This document shows positions 23,641 through 34,537 of a DNA stretch of 64,000 bases, piece after piece (positions within the stretch are counted from its first letter, which is position 1; each line of letters starts with the position of its first letter). The notes beneath the pieces were generated by a model. The model was not told where the DNA came from and did no database searches. It saw only the letters and a list, made by a program, of their open reading frames with translations. Origin of the DNA: Prosapia bicincta (taxonomy: Eukaryota > Arthropoda > Insecta > Hemiptera > Cercopidae); the NCBI GenBank assembly GCA_036971475.1, contig JBAIZL010000002.1, forward strand, positions 167,973,714-168,037,713, in the 5' to 3' direction. The translations under genes were made by a program, and so were the position numbers.

Positions 23641-23720
23641 TATGCACTGCAGAATGAACTTATGTACTCCAGATAATAACTATTCATCATATTTTGCCAT
23701 CCGTGAAGGAATACGTAAGA

Positions 23721-23722
<2 letters not shown>

Positions 23723-23767
<45 letters not shown>
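23723..23767. repeat. (TA)n microsatellite
   Basis: Pure TA run about 100 bases after the hammerhead-like relic. Confidence 0.95.
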
Positions 23768-23768
<1 letters not shown>

Positions 23769-25849
23769 CATTCAGAGATTTATATATTTATTTTCCTAAA
23801 TACCTTTATCTTTTATTGATTTTTATATACATTTTAATAACAACAATAATATTTCATTACAATAATATTTACTTGATGCAAGAAAAGCTTCGGGTCTGAA
23901 CTTTAAGCAGCAAATCCATTTACTTCCGTAACGCCATTAACAATGCTTTAGTTTTCATTGCATCGTTAGGCATACTTTGTTCTCCACAGGAATCGTTATT
24001 TGACCCCTATAACCACGAGAGTCATTAGGGCGTTCCGCATATAAGAGCAGTTCTACACAATCTAAGACTTTCCCACCGAAACACAAACATGCAAGTATGC
24101 TATTCATATACATAAAAGTAATAGTTCTTTAGGTATTTCTAATAAAAATATTTTGTCTTTAGGAAACCAAACAATTATTTAATTTTTTAATGGTGTTACA
24201 TAATCACATTAATGTAATTACACAATCAATGAATTTAAAAATATATACGATGTTCCAAAACTAATTGCAAAGTTTATTGTCTTAATCTTTTACTAATTGT
24301 GTAACATATAGGATGTGTTGATCTATTATAAAGTAAACACAGATTATTTTAAATAGTGTTTCTTCATTTAAATACATTTATAAAAGTATGTATCATTACT
24401 TATAGAGTGTAAAAATGTACTGTTTATTTTTACGATTTGAACATCACAAATTTCAGAAAATTCAAAAATAGACGAACTATCAGCATACTTACAGGTATTA
24501 TTATTATAACATTTTATATTAGTACAAACACCTTCCATTGTTACCTTCATAAACGTTCGTTCTATGATTGTTGCCTATCGGAAGCTAATTCCAAATATTT
24601 CAAGTAATAGCAGGAGCTTTAACCAAGTAATATACTGTTAATAACCATTTCCGAGTTTATGGAACCGCGTCTAGTGTTGGATGTTAGGTATAGATTGACG
24701 GAATTAGGAATGGGAAATTAGGACAGTGTACAAAATACAGGATTTCATTTTCCTCTCAAGATCTTTGTAAAATTATCTATATTTATGTTACTTGCTACTC
24801 CTAAGTAGTGCAAGATTATACCTTATTCACTCTTTGTTTAACGTTTGTGTATAGATTTTTCAAACATTTCACTCCCATTCTCTTACGTTACGAGATAGCG
24901 ATTAAAATTATGTAGTCATTATTTTATATATATCATACGTTTTCATGGAGGAAATAGAATAAATAATTATTTCCACAATTAACTATTATCAAATACAGTG
25001 TTTATTTAGTACGTTAAATAATACAAACGCAATAAATAAGAGCAATTGTTTATTTGTTTTACTAGTATTAGTTTTTTTAATCTATTGTTGGTAATATTCT
25101 TTCAATTGGATATTACAATTTAGCCTAAATAAATTAATTTTAGAAGTATTTAGCGTTTTGAATAAGTTATCATGTTCAAAGATTTTTGAAATTACAACAA
25201 AAAAATTACACCACTTTCTAAAGGTGGTGGTAAGGTTGAATACTATGGATCATTCTATAACATTCAATAAAACCTACTCAAACAGGACAAACAATTTCAA
25301 TAAACCTCATTTAAATCTGGCTTCGATATATTTCCTTTGTATAAATTTTACAAGAAAAATTACTTCGAAGTCACAAATCAAAGAACTTTAACTTTACAAG
25401 ACCGAAAGCCAACTTTATTTGGGATGAGTTGAATTTTACTCTCAGTATTTCCAGTCTAATAAAATTCTCTCTGAAGCAACACAGATTGAAAAAGTTTTCT
25501 CTTTACTCTACTATTTCTAACCGTTTGTAAATGAATTTCTTCGGAACCCTATTTGTCGTGAAGCTATCAGAAAAATGAAATATCTTACAACTACTTTACT
25601 TCTTAGCTTTCAATTTGAGGTTTCTCTGTATTATCAAAAATATTAGTGATTATAAATTATTGAAAAATATTTGCAATTAGTATCTCTTGAAAGGGTAATT
25701 ATTATCCATCACTGGAATTCCATATACGGTTTGCTTTCCTTTAGGGCTTCCATGAAGCAGGAAATGAAATTTCAGATGCTATTGGAGATAGTGGTTTATG
25801 GTTGAATATCCACTGAAGCAAAATAGGGCAGATAATATGAGTTATTTTT
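23768..25849. other. AT-rich noncoding stretch
   Basis: No supported gene; short frames at 24368-24550 and 25158-25391 have no family signature. Confidence 0.4.
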
Positions 25850-26110
25850 ATAAACACGGAGGACCGAAGAAACGATATAATGTGCTACTATCTGAGAGAA
25901 ATAAAATCGAGGAGAAATATAGATTTACTAAAACTAAGCGAATGTTATGTGTTCTAGGTTTGGAACAAAGCTGTCTAAGTTTATTAAGATGTCATTTACT
26001 GTCAGTGTTGATCTATGGGGTATAAAAGTCTTGGACGTAATGCGTATATAAACATATTGGACGCAATTGAACAGGGAGAGTATAGACGTGATAATGTGGA
26101 AATGAATTTC
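25850..26110 (+). pseudogene. RTE-like non-LTR retrotransposon RT tail, relic
   Basis: The open frame includes RFTKTKRMLCVLGLEQ, then LLRCHLLSVLIYGV. This matches the 'FTK.K..LC...L......LLRCYV.SVLLYG.E.WTL' region found near the C-terminus of RTE-type non-LTR RTs. After the GV the frame is lost, although 'SLGRNAYIN' continues in another frame. No other domains remain. It is related to the better-preserved relic at 28.84 kb. Confidence 0.55.
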
Positions 26111-27684
26111 TTCGATCTGTTTGGCATTGTGCTATTATCATTTTTATAAACAATTATTATTCGTGTTAACACGAAATTTTCGAAGTATTTTCTTCATTAG
26201 ACTACCGCTCTTTGTTGATGTAAGATTTATTAATTATTTTTACCAAACAATGTATTTCAAAGTAAATAATACAAGACAAAAGTAAAACCTTAAATGTTTG
26301 TTGGAAGTTTATTTTATATTCAACTTTATTTAGCATTAAAGATTTTATAAACCGCAGAATTATTCAAAGTGGTATAATATATAGATTATGTATTGTTATA
26401 CACGTGAAAATTAAATCTTTTTAAGGAACTAGTGAAATAAATTATGATGTAATATCTATTACTACAATTATACCCTGTCACTCATAAACGTTTTACATTT
26501 TGCCAAGACGTCATATTGTTCCAAAAAATGCTACATATACAGGTTGCGTTTACAATTAGGTTAAGCTACATAGCAAAAACTTTTACAGTGGTAAATACCC
26601 TCAAATTTGAGGGAAAACGAAGAAGTATTGTAGATTTTTCAATTAAAATGATTTATATTTTAATTATATGTAACCGTTTCTGAATGTATGTCGAGATATA
26701 TCTACTTTTGATAAAGGATTGAAATAAAGAAGTTTTTTTACGAAATAATGTATTATTTATGTAAAACTTAAATTGGCAATGAAACAGATTTATTATGAGA
26801 AAGGCAAAATAGACATCAGATTCTTTAAAAATAAGTATTTTCGTCAATTCTGACGTTTTAAATTGTAATGTAACCCATGTTGAAAAGCGCTTTCATTATA
26901 AATGTTCCAGTGTAATCATAATTATGAAAATACAATTAAAGATCCCATGCTTTTGCTGCTAACAGAATAACTAGGTGGTAATAGATTACTAAGAATTATT
27001 TTAAACATAACTATTTTTGTAAAGTAATAATTTTAGACCAATAACACGAATATCACACATTGTGTTTTAAAACATGTTTAACGTGTTAGATACAATATCA
27101 TAAATTCCATTGTTTTTCCTAATTACAATGTTGTAAAAAAGGAATATATATTATTACAGAACTTTTAACAATACAAGTTTTTTCAGAAACAACTTTCTAA
27201 TAAAATATTCAACTACTACCCTCATCAGTAAAAGTATTACACTTATTAAGCTGTGAATGTAGTTCAGTTAATAAAGCGGATACATTGTTGCCAAAATTAT
27301 GTTGGGATTTAAAATTTATATTGTTACAAATGTTGTAGCAGTATATGTTTCTGTTGTAAATTTCACGATGGGTTTTTGATGTTATTTCAGAGGAGCCATT
27401 TGAATCATCAAACACAAACATCTGATTAGGAGTATATTGGCAAAGTATGAAATTAAAATTTTGCATTAATAATTTCATCCAAGTCCTATCATAGGTGTTT
27501 AATATCACCCTTAACCTATAACATATATGGTTTTTTCAAAACTTAATTACAGTGACTGATGATAAGACTTAGTAATCTTTAGATAGTTATTATTATTGGT
27601 TCATTGTTTCCAATTTAAAACCATGACAAAATCTTATTCAAAGCTTCAACTCATTCTAATAATAGGCTAACCTGTAAAGAGAAG

Positions 27685-27686
<2 letters not shown>
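26111..27686. other. AT-rich noncoding stretch
   Basis: A 99-codon minus-strand frame at 27209-27508 is unrecognised, with no signal peptide or motif. Nothing else is supported. Confidence 0.4.

Positions 27687-27725
<39 letters not shown>
27687..27725. repeat. (TA)n microsatellite
   Basis: Pure TA run. Confidence 0.95.
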
Positions 27726-27727
<2 letters not shown>

Positions 27728-27982
27728 GTAAAAATATGTGTAACACACATAACTAAGTCTTACTCTAGTCACATAACTGAACTGTGATTTATAAATTTTA
27801 AAAATGATAATAATGAATATTAGCGAAAACCTTCAATGAACAATAAAATGAAGTAATGCTCCTATATTCTTGTTTATAAAAGTTTTTTTATTTCACCATA
27901 CATAGTCAACAGGAAAAAATAATTCATCTAAGGATTACTATATATATAATAAATATAAAGATTTTATTAGATAATTATTTCC

Positions 27983-28020
27983 CTGAAGATGCTGGTACTA
28001 TTTTATCGGCGAAAAGGTTC
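27983..28020 (+). ncRNA. Hammerhead-like fold, partly degraded
   Basis: Core CTGAAGA (27983-27989); stem II GCTGGTA (27991-27997) with TATCGGC (28004-28010), 7 pairs including two G-U; core GAAA (28011-28014); a 2-bp stem III is possible, with cleavage after C28020. Stem I is not formed. Compared with 12125-12169, stem II keeps pairing through different bases. Confidence 0.5.
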
Positions 28021-28077
28021 TTGTTTATGAAGTATTTTAAATCTATTAACTATATTCCAAGAAAACATATCACTATA

Positions 28078-28081
<4 letters not shown>

Positions 28082-28124
<43 letters not shown>

Positions 28125-28242
28125 AAAACAACATATGTTTTTCAAATACAAGAATATTTATTAATTTATATTGAATATAAATTATTAAATATTCTTGTAT
28201 TTAAATAACCTATGTTGTTTTAAATTACTAAACAAGAAAACG

Positions 28243-28313
<71 letters not shown>
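28082..28313. repeat. (TA)n / inverted repeat / (TA)n cluster
   Basis: (TA)n at 28082-28121 and 28246-28313 flank an inverted repeat with ~40-base arms (28121-28160 and 28185-28224, four mismatches, ~24-base loop). The arm contains TATGTTGTTTTAAA and TATTCTTGTATTT, also found once at 12179-12215. The right (TA)n abuts the reverse complement of ATACGTTTTCTTGTT. The cluster therefore looks like two oppositely oriented ends of the element family at 12.1 kb. Confidence 0.75.
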
Positions 28314-28316
<3 letters not shown>

Positions 28317-28470
28317 ATATTCTTGATATTTTACGTTATCCATTGTTTTTCCGTTGCACTGACTTTATGAAGTTAATATATTACTATTGTAAGTAATTTT
28401 ATCCACCATTAAGTGTAATAATTTTACCTTGAGTGATGAGGCAAATTTCGGTCACTTGACCTTTGTCGAA

Positions 28471-28731
28471 TCACTGATATTTTTCTGGTGTAGATGTTCG
28501 GTCCGTGATATTGGTATTTGTTGACGTTACACGCACTTTCTCTTGATCTGTGTGTATGATGTTTTTATATAGTAAGTCTTCTGTATATGTTGTTTGTAGA
28601 TTCATTAAATTGTAGTGTATGTTTTTATAAATGTGGTATTTTTCAAGTGAGTTTAGTTCTATTGGGTTATTATTTATTTCAAGTATGGTTAGGTTATTTT
28701 CGTAGATTGTTAGTAATAGATTGTTAGGGTT
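28471..28731 (-). pseudogene. Penelope-like element ORF C-terminus fragment
   Basis: The minus-strand frame is open for 86 codons to a TGA (28471-28473). It reads TIYENNLTILEINNNPIELN then SLEKYHIYKN, which fits the PLE C-terminal pattern 'L..LE.Y.IYK' after the nuclease. Immediately downstream on the same strand, GGTCA...TGACC followed by GAAA (28446-28461) looks like stem II and the 3' core of a hammerhead, but the 5' core is not intact. The upstream nuclease is missing. Confidence 0.5.
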
Positions 28732-28839
28732 TTATATAGACACGGAATTCTAATTTACTGTGTAACTTGCGACTGTGTTTTGTACAAATATAAGTGAAAG
28801 CAATAACAACTCAGACTAAATTCAAAATATTTTCGGGAA

Positions 28840-29288
28840 TGCAAAGACAAGATTTACTAAAATAAAGCGTTTACCAAGTGGGAAATATTTGACTTCGGAA
28901 ATTTAATCAGATGTTATATACTGTCTAAGTTACTCTATGCAGTGGAACCTTGTACTTAGCAGAAGTCGAATTTAAAGGGATTGGTTGCATTTGAATGGTG
29001 GATACTATCGTACATTGGCATGTCTTGGACAAAAAAGGTTACGATTGTAGTGAATATGAGAAGAATAAACGAAAAAAACAGATACTACTGATGCTGAAAA
29101 AAAGAAATTCATGTTCTTGGCACATCATAAGAGGAGAACAACATGGCCTACTGCAGCTCATTTTCAGGGTAAAATAGGGGATAGAGGTCTAACTATATAA
29201 AGGCTACAGCAAAATATGAGGATTGGTTGAATAGCACCAATAAAGTTTTTAAACATTTAACATTAGCTTCAATGATTACATAACTTCG
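28840..29288 (+). pseudogene. RTE-like non-LTR retrotransposon tail, relic split by a PLE
   Basis: Frameshifted pieces read RFTKIKRLPSGKYLTSEI (28850-28905) and, later, LLLMLKKRNSCSW.HIIRGE then LLQLIF (29089-29175). These match the RTE-type C-terminal series 'FTK.KRL..SGKL', 'YRR.L.ISW', 'L...IK.RKL.Y.GHI.RGE.Y.LLQLI..GK'. The tail frame LASM...LR recurs after the PLE insertion at 30180-30221. Several stops confirm it is dead. Confidence 0.65.
29262..29288. repeat. Left copy of a 27-bp direct repeat (probable target-site duplication)
   Basis: Matches 30179-30205 at 24 of 27 positions, exactly bracketing a PLE fragment. The long duplication fits PLE integration, which gives variable target duplications. 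Confidence 0.6.
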
Positions 29289-30178
29289 AGGGCTAATATA
29301 TACCCTAACGTAACATTTTCCATGGAAGAAGAAATAAATAATAAAATAATCTATCTAGAGCTAATAATTTCCAGAATTACAAATAACATTGATTACTCAA
29401 ATTTTAGGAAACCTATAAAAACCACAGGTACAATACCAAACTAACCCACAACATACAATGGCTGGTTACAATTCACTCTTAATTAGAATGCTAAAACTAC
29501 CACTATCATATGAAAACAATTAAAAAATATATATCTATAGGTCCAACAAATTAATACAATACTGAACTAAAGGTAGGCCTATATCCAAATTTAAAATATA
29601 AAATAAAAATTAAACAACCTCAAATCGATTCTCAAACGACAAAAAAATGGTCACATTCACACACACACACACATGATACAAAATAAAAGGCATAACTAAA
29701 ATACTAAAAAATAACAATTTTAACATAACTTTAAAAAATACAGGAAGCATAAAGAATAAACTAAGCTCACCGGAAAAATATGACCCACGCTTAATAAAGG
29801 AATATATAAAATCGAACGCCCAGGCTGTAACAATTTATACATCGGCCCACCAAAAAAAGAATAAAATCACAGATATAAAGAGCACATCAAGGCATACATC
29901 AAACCAAACATCTACAATTTAAACGTAGCCACGCACGTTATCAAAAACAAACATACATTTTACATATTAGAAAACATACACATAATGAAAAAAGTACACA
30001 AAAGCCTCAAAACGACAATATGGGAACAGCTACAAATTTATAGACACAAAAATAATACCATAAACAAACAACTATAAGTAACATAAAAAACGCTAAATTA
30101 TTCAACTTAATAGAGCAAACTAAACCCCCAAGACAAACTAAAAACTTTCCGCCAGTGCAATGAATCCATTAGTGTCCC
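29289..30178 (+). pseudogene. Penelope-like element relic A (RT tail + GIY-YIG), 5' truncated
   Basis: In broken frames, in order: FSMEEEINN..I.YLELIIS and a FRKP block (29320-29430) typical of the PLE RT end; then, near 29795-29850, KGIYKIERPGCNNLYIG with CNN between GIY and YIG; then NDNMGT and a basic tail. Stops and frameshifts are frequent. It belongs to the same subfamily as relics B and C (shared TGYN.K.ITKILKNNN and NDNMGT blocks). It sits inside the RTE-like relic and is flanked by a 27-bp direct repeat. Confidence 0.75.
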
Positions 30179-30235
30179 ATTAGCTTCAATGACTGCACAA
30201 CTTCGGATCGGAGTCACCTAAAGATCGAGCTCTAT
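30179..30235 (+). pseudogene. Displaced 3' end of the RTE-like relic, with right target duplication
   Basis: The direct-repeat copy 30179-30205 continues the RTE-like reading frame (LASMTAQLRIGVT then TAA at 30219-30221), consistent with the end of the ORF interrupted at 29288. Confidence 0.5.
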
Positions 30236-30814
30236 CTATCATTTAATTTACCCTATTTTTAAAAGGATATTATTATTATTTTTTTTAACAGATATTCATC
30301 TTCTTCTGAAGCATCAAGGTGACGATACAAACCAGTCATCCATATCAATAAGTCACACTCTGTAGAACACATCCACTACGAATAATTTAAACATCGAAAG
30401 TTAACCTTCTTTGCTCCTAAAGATTTTTCAAGGTCCAGAAACATTTTTCTCTGATAAATGTCAAAGTTCTTGCAACATACAAAACATTATTATATTTGCC
30501 CTAGTAAGATAATTTCAAAATATGATTCTCGAATACACACTCTTGACCACAATGCTTGAAGCTATTGCTTCGACAGGTGACCATTTCTTAGGTAAACGGT
30601 CGTGAAGCAGAAAAACACTTATCATAGGTTCAGTATTCCTAGATACACTTAAATGTCCCAATTTTCGTACTCAGTGTGTGTTATGTTAAATTGCAGTAAA
30701 TTTTGAAAAGTCGCATAAGAATATTATTTCCACACAACCAAACTCATTGTATTCTCACACAACGTAAACCTCAGAATCCTCTAGCAAAGTGTAAATTCCC
30801 ACTCATAACTATTA
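30236..30814. other. Unannotated stretch between PLE relics
   Basis: No clear feature. Part of 30700-30814 may be further upstream RT of relic B, but the frames are too broken to say. Confidence 0.4.
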
Positions 30815-31543
30815 CTATTAAAATTATCCATGGAAAAAGAAAAAATCAATCAACTGAACTATTTAGACCTAATAATAACCAGATAAACAAATAGCATTGA
30901 ATATCACTAGGAGTTTAGTAAACCTACACAAACCATAGATACATACGAAACTACTATAAGCATCCCGTCCACATAAAATGGCTGGTTACATCTCACTCTT
31001 ATTCAGAATAAAAACAGGAAACAATAAAAACTACAGATAAAATAAAATTTAAAATATTAAATAAATATAACAACCTAAATACGAACCACAAACAACCAAA
31101 CAATCGGCCACATTCACATACACAGGATACAATGGAAAAGCAATAACTTAAATACTAAATTTTAACAATTTTAACGTCACTTACAAAAATACAGGAAGCA
31201 TAATCAATCAAATAAACAAACCGGAAAAAATATGTAACAAACTTAATAAAGGAATATATAAAATTGACTGCAATAAATTATACATCAGTCAAACAAAAAA
31301 ATACTTAAAAGACATATATATAGAGCCCATTAAGAAATACAGCAAACAAAATATGTACAATTCAAACTTAGCCACGGACTTCATAAAAAATGACCATACA
31401 TCCCCCAAATTAGGAAATATACATGTAATAAAAACAGTACATAAAGGCCTCAAAATGACATTCAGAATAGAGATTCAAATTTATAAACACAAAACAATGT
31501 CAAAAACTAACCAATACAAATAAAATAAAAATCCGAAATTATT

Positions 31544-31547
<4 letters not shown>
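30815..31547 (+). pseudogene. Penelope-like element relic B (RT tail + GIY-YIG)
   Basis: Broken frames hold LSMEKEKINQLNYLDLIITR (about 30825-30885), then near 31240-31300 KGIYKIDCNKLYISQTK, then LATDFIKNDH and a basic C-terminus. The YIG motif has become YIS, so the nuclease would be damaged as well as frameshifted. It ends directly at a long (TA)n tract, like relic C. Confidence 0.75.

Positions 31548-31635
<88 letters not shown>
31548..31635. repeat. (TA)n microsatellite at the 3' end of PLE relic B; pogo insertion point
   Basis: About 42 TA units. The pogo element inserted at the TA at 31634-31635. Confidence 0.95.
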
Positions 31636-31660
31636 GGGGAGAGTTGGACAAAACGGGATA
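31636..31660 (+). repeat. Left TIR of the pogo element
   Basis: GGGGAGAGTTGGACAAAACG plus GGATA; one C/T difference from the right TIR. Confidence 0.93.
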
Positions 31661-31820
31661 CCATTTACTTTTTGTGTGTTTACTTCCTAAAAATTGTTAA
31701 ATATAAAATGCAAATATTTTTATTAATATTACAATTTATTAAAGTCTACAAATAATGTTTAATGTTATATTTTTAATTAATGTAACATAGTGAAAAAAAG
31801 CATTTATGAAAACTCCACAC

Positions 31821-31859
31821 ATCCCGTTTAATCCAACCTAGGTTGGACAAAACGGGATA
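31821..31859. promoter_or_regulatory. Left subterminal pair of TIR-core motifs
   Basis: ATCCCGTTTAATCCAACC and GGTTGGACAAAACGGGATA face each other, forming a near palindrome centred on CCTAGG. Probably transposase-binding sites (inference). Confidence 0.6.
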
Positions 31860-31926
31860 GGGTTATTTTCATTAAACTTTAAAGACATAGTTAACTGAAA
31901 ATGAATTACTAATGTCCTCTTTAAAT

Positions 31927-33975
31927 TTAATGTTTAAAATAAGCACAAAAATCGCACAAAAAGGTATCATCGTCCTCTTCTGCCTTAGAACATGCTTCGT
32001 GAGCCCAACCGTGGCAGCCAGTACATTGAATCCAACCTTCACCACCCTTAGAGTCAACGTATAAAGAATTACAAAAAATGCAGGTTTCTTCCCCTTCAGT
32101 TTCGTCTTCAGATGAGGTAGACACCAATTCCTGACTACCTGAATGTTTTTCAGAACTCTTCTCATTTTGGCTTTTACCATCCAGATTAGGTGTTCCTGTT
32201 TCCGTTTTTGCAGTTTCAGGTTTGGCTAAGATCTTTTTATTTTTAATTCCTGCCCTTTTGTTTTTAACAGCTCTGTCCTTTGAAATTTTGAAAACGGATT
32301 TCTTAGCAGCCTTTTCTTTGAGTTTCTGTATTCTTTCTTTTTCTTTTCTCTCCTTTTCTTCTTGTTCTAATTCATTTTTATATGGGGATGATGTTATCAC
32401 AACCGTTTTCCCCTTCCTTCTGTCAACATATTTTTCAGGGCGAGGTCCTTGAACTTGAGGAACAGGCAGAACAAACTTGGGAGAAATCGAAAATGGCAGT
32501 GTAGGTCGATAGTGACTGATTCCTAAGCCTTTGTACCCTGAGGAGGTTGAAGGTTGGTCTAGCCCTACGCTTGTGGTACTTTCAGTTTGGAGTTCTTTGT
32601 GCGGTGGTTCTTGGAGCATGCCTGGATTTTCTTCTGACTGGGAGAGCAATATCTCTGGGTCGTTCAATGGAGCTTTGTCTGAATCTGCTTCACTTTGTTG
32701 CAAATCATTGCTGATCAGATCTTCAGGCAATGGGTGATCTGTGGTGAGGGAGGGCGCAAACAAGTGATCTGGGAAGACATCACAGTTGTAAGGACTTATA
32801 CCAGTCTTACTGAACCCTTTCACGGCGGTTTCCACAACAGCTGCACGTGAAAATGCTGCGTTAAATAGTTTTCCGACCTCGTATATCGTAACGCACCTAC
32901 CTGGATGATTAAATAGCCACTTCCGAACTTCTTGTTCGTAATATGTGCTAAGTGGAGCCATGAAACTGACATCTAGGGGTTGAAGGCGATGGCTTGTGTG
33001 TGGAGGAAAAGTAAGGATGATTACATTATTTTTCCTTGCTAAATTTATAAGTTCTAGACTTTTGGTGTGGCTGTTATGTCCGTCAAGTAGCAACAATACT
33101 GCCTTCTCAGGAGTAGGGTTTGAAAATTCAACGAATTTCTTAAACCAAACCAGGAAGTTATCCTTGTTGATCCACCCGGTCTTATGATACACTGCAAATG
33201 AGCCTGGGAAAGCATCATCCATAAGTCTTGGATTTTCCTTCACTCTAGGATATACAAACATAGGAGGGACAAAAACCCCAGCAGCACTAATGCAAGTTTC
33301 AACTGTAACTAAGACTCCTCGTTCGGCAGAAGATAAACTACCCACTTGCTTTTTACCTCTTAAAGCCAAAACCTTTGAAGGCTTGTTAGTTACTGTTAGT
33401 ATCCCTGTTTCATCTACATTATAGATATTATTGGGAGCAAATTTATGTTTTTGAATGAGGGCACCCAAGAGATCAAAAAACTTTTTGACAGCTGGGCGGT
33501 TAAACCCTTTTGCTCGGGTCATACTGGTAGGTTCTGGATTTCTTAAGCTAAGTTCTTTATGTCTGCGAAGAAACGAATACAACCAACATTTTCCTGCCAT
33601 CTTTTTTTCTCGGTTAAAACTATGCTTAATGTTGTTTTTCTCGGCTAACTCAAATGCTAGCATGCGCAAATCTGTTAGAGTTATACCAAATAACCTTTCT
33701 TCCAGATCCAAAACATGGTCAACAAGCTCTTTTTCTTGTTCAGCACTGAAAACCGTCTCATATCTGCCCAGTTTTTTTACTGCTGCAAATTCAGGGGTCA
33801 ATGTATTCGTACGAGCTTTTTTTACCTTTCTCTCTAGTGTTGTTTTTGGGACTCCATGTGATATTGCTGCTCTTTTAAAGCCCATAGTTCCGTCCAAAAC
33901 TTCCCGAATAGCCGCAGCCATGTTTGTCTCACCCCAACTGTTTCTGGTAGAAGTCCTTTGATACTTGGGTGGCAT
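31927..33975 (-). CDS. pogo/Tigger-type DDD transposase with C-terminal PHD finger
   Basis: The start chosen is the ATG at 33975 (MPPKYQRTST), giving 682 aa. The frame stays open 23 codons further, but the sequence just upstream (TTGGTTGCAG at about 33990) looks like a 3' splice site. Domains: an N-terminal psq/CENP-B-type helix-turn-helix (about 16-58), a second DNA-binding region (about 75-150), and a DDE superfamily core with D188 (NVDETG), D298 (LLLDGHNSH) and D335 (QPLDVSF), a DD36D spacing with metal-binding aspartates intact. A charged coiled-coil-like stretch lies at 534-560, then a PHD finger, C4HC3: C632, C635, C651, C654, H659, C662, C674, C677 with the usual W before H. Family knowledge: it would bind the TIRs and cut and paste the element at TA. 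The PHD finger may read chromatin (inference). No damage is visible. Confidence 0.93.
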   Translation of the reverse strand: MPPKYQRTSTRNSWGETNMAAAIREVLDGTMGFKRAAISHGVPKTTLERKVKKARTNTLTPEFAAVKKLGRYETVFSAEQEKELVDHVLDLEERLFGITLTDLRMLAFELAEKNNIKHSFNREKKMAGKCWLYSFLRRHKELSLRNPEPTSMTRAKGFNRPAVKKFFDLLGALIQKHKFAPNNIYNVDETGILTVTNKPSKVLALRGKKQVGSLSSAERGVLVTVETCISAAGVFVPPMFVYPRVKENPRLMDDAFPGSFAVYHKTGWINKDNFLVWFKKFVEFSNPTPEKAVLLLLDGHNSHTKSLELINLARKNNVIILTFPPHTSHRLQPLDVSFMAPLSTYYEQEVRKWLFNHPGRCVTIYEVGKLFNAAFSRAAVVETAVKGFSKTGISPYNCDVFPDHLFAPSLTTDHPLPEDLISNDLQQSEADSDKAPLNDPEILLSQSEENPGMLQEPPHKELQTESTTSVGLDQPSTSSGYKGLGISHYRPTLPFSISPKFVLPVPQVQGPRPEKYVDRRKGKTVVITSSPYKNELEQEEKERKEKERIQKLKEKAAKKSVFKISKDRAVKNKRAGIKNKKILAKPETAKTETGTPNLDGKSQNEKSSEKHSGSQELVSTSSEDETEGEETCIFCNSLYVDSKGGEGWIQCTGCHGWAHEACSKAEEDDDTFLCDFCAYFKH

Positions 33976-34114
33976 TTTGTTTTCTGCAACCAACAAGCAG
34001 GGAATTATTAGTTTAAATATAAATTTATATAAGTTAAAAAACAAAAATGTATTACTTTATTTTATTTTATTTATTAAATGTAATTTATTAAATAATTGAG
34101 TAATAGAGAAAGTG

Positions 34115-34188
34115 GTCGGCTAAAACGGGACACGAAAAAACTGTATCCCGTTTTATCCAACTCCATAGTGTCCCGTTTTGTCCAACTT
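34115..34188. promoter_or_regulatory. Right subterminal cluster of TIR-core motifs
   Basis: Three copies: GTCGGCTAAAACGGGACA (34115-34132), TATCCCGTTTTATCCAACT (34144-34162) and GTCCCGTTTTGTCCAACTT (about 34170-34188). A fourth lies at 34520-34537, directly inside the right TIR. Likely transposase-binding and possibly autoregulatory sites, as they precede the transposase start. Confidence 0.55.
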
Positions 34189-34537
34189 GTGACATTTCCA
34201 AAACAAACATGGCTGGCGTCTCAAACGTAAAGTAAAACTAGGATGATTGTATACGAAATTGTTCGTCAATAAACACTTAAGAAAATGTGGTACTTACCGA
34301 AAATATGCTCCAATGTATAGAATCGGAAGAATATTATATTCACAGCGCGAAGATGTACAAAAACAGACAGAAACTCGGTGAAAAACTTTCTCCAGTAGTA
34401 ACTTTTAAAAAACAACTCCTTCCTTGAAGCGATCATCTGAGAATGCTATCATGGCAGCCTTGAACTAGTTTCATTCGTTTCCCGAGTGATAGCTGCACTA
34501 GTCGGGTCCATGGGCTAAGTATCCCGTTTTGTCAACC

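Noticed and set aside
23537..23899. 120-codon frame with an alternating Ile-Tyr stretch
   Set aside because: It reads through a (TA)n microsatellite; the rest has no family signature.
32222..33961. Plus-strand open frames of up to 168 codons
   Set aside because: They are antisense shadows of the pogo transposase.
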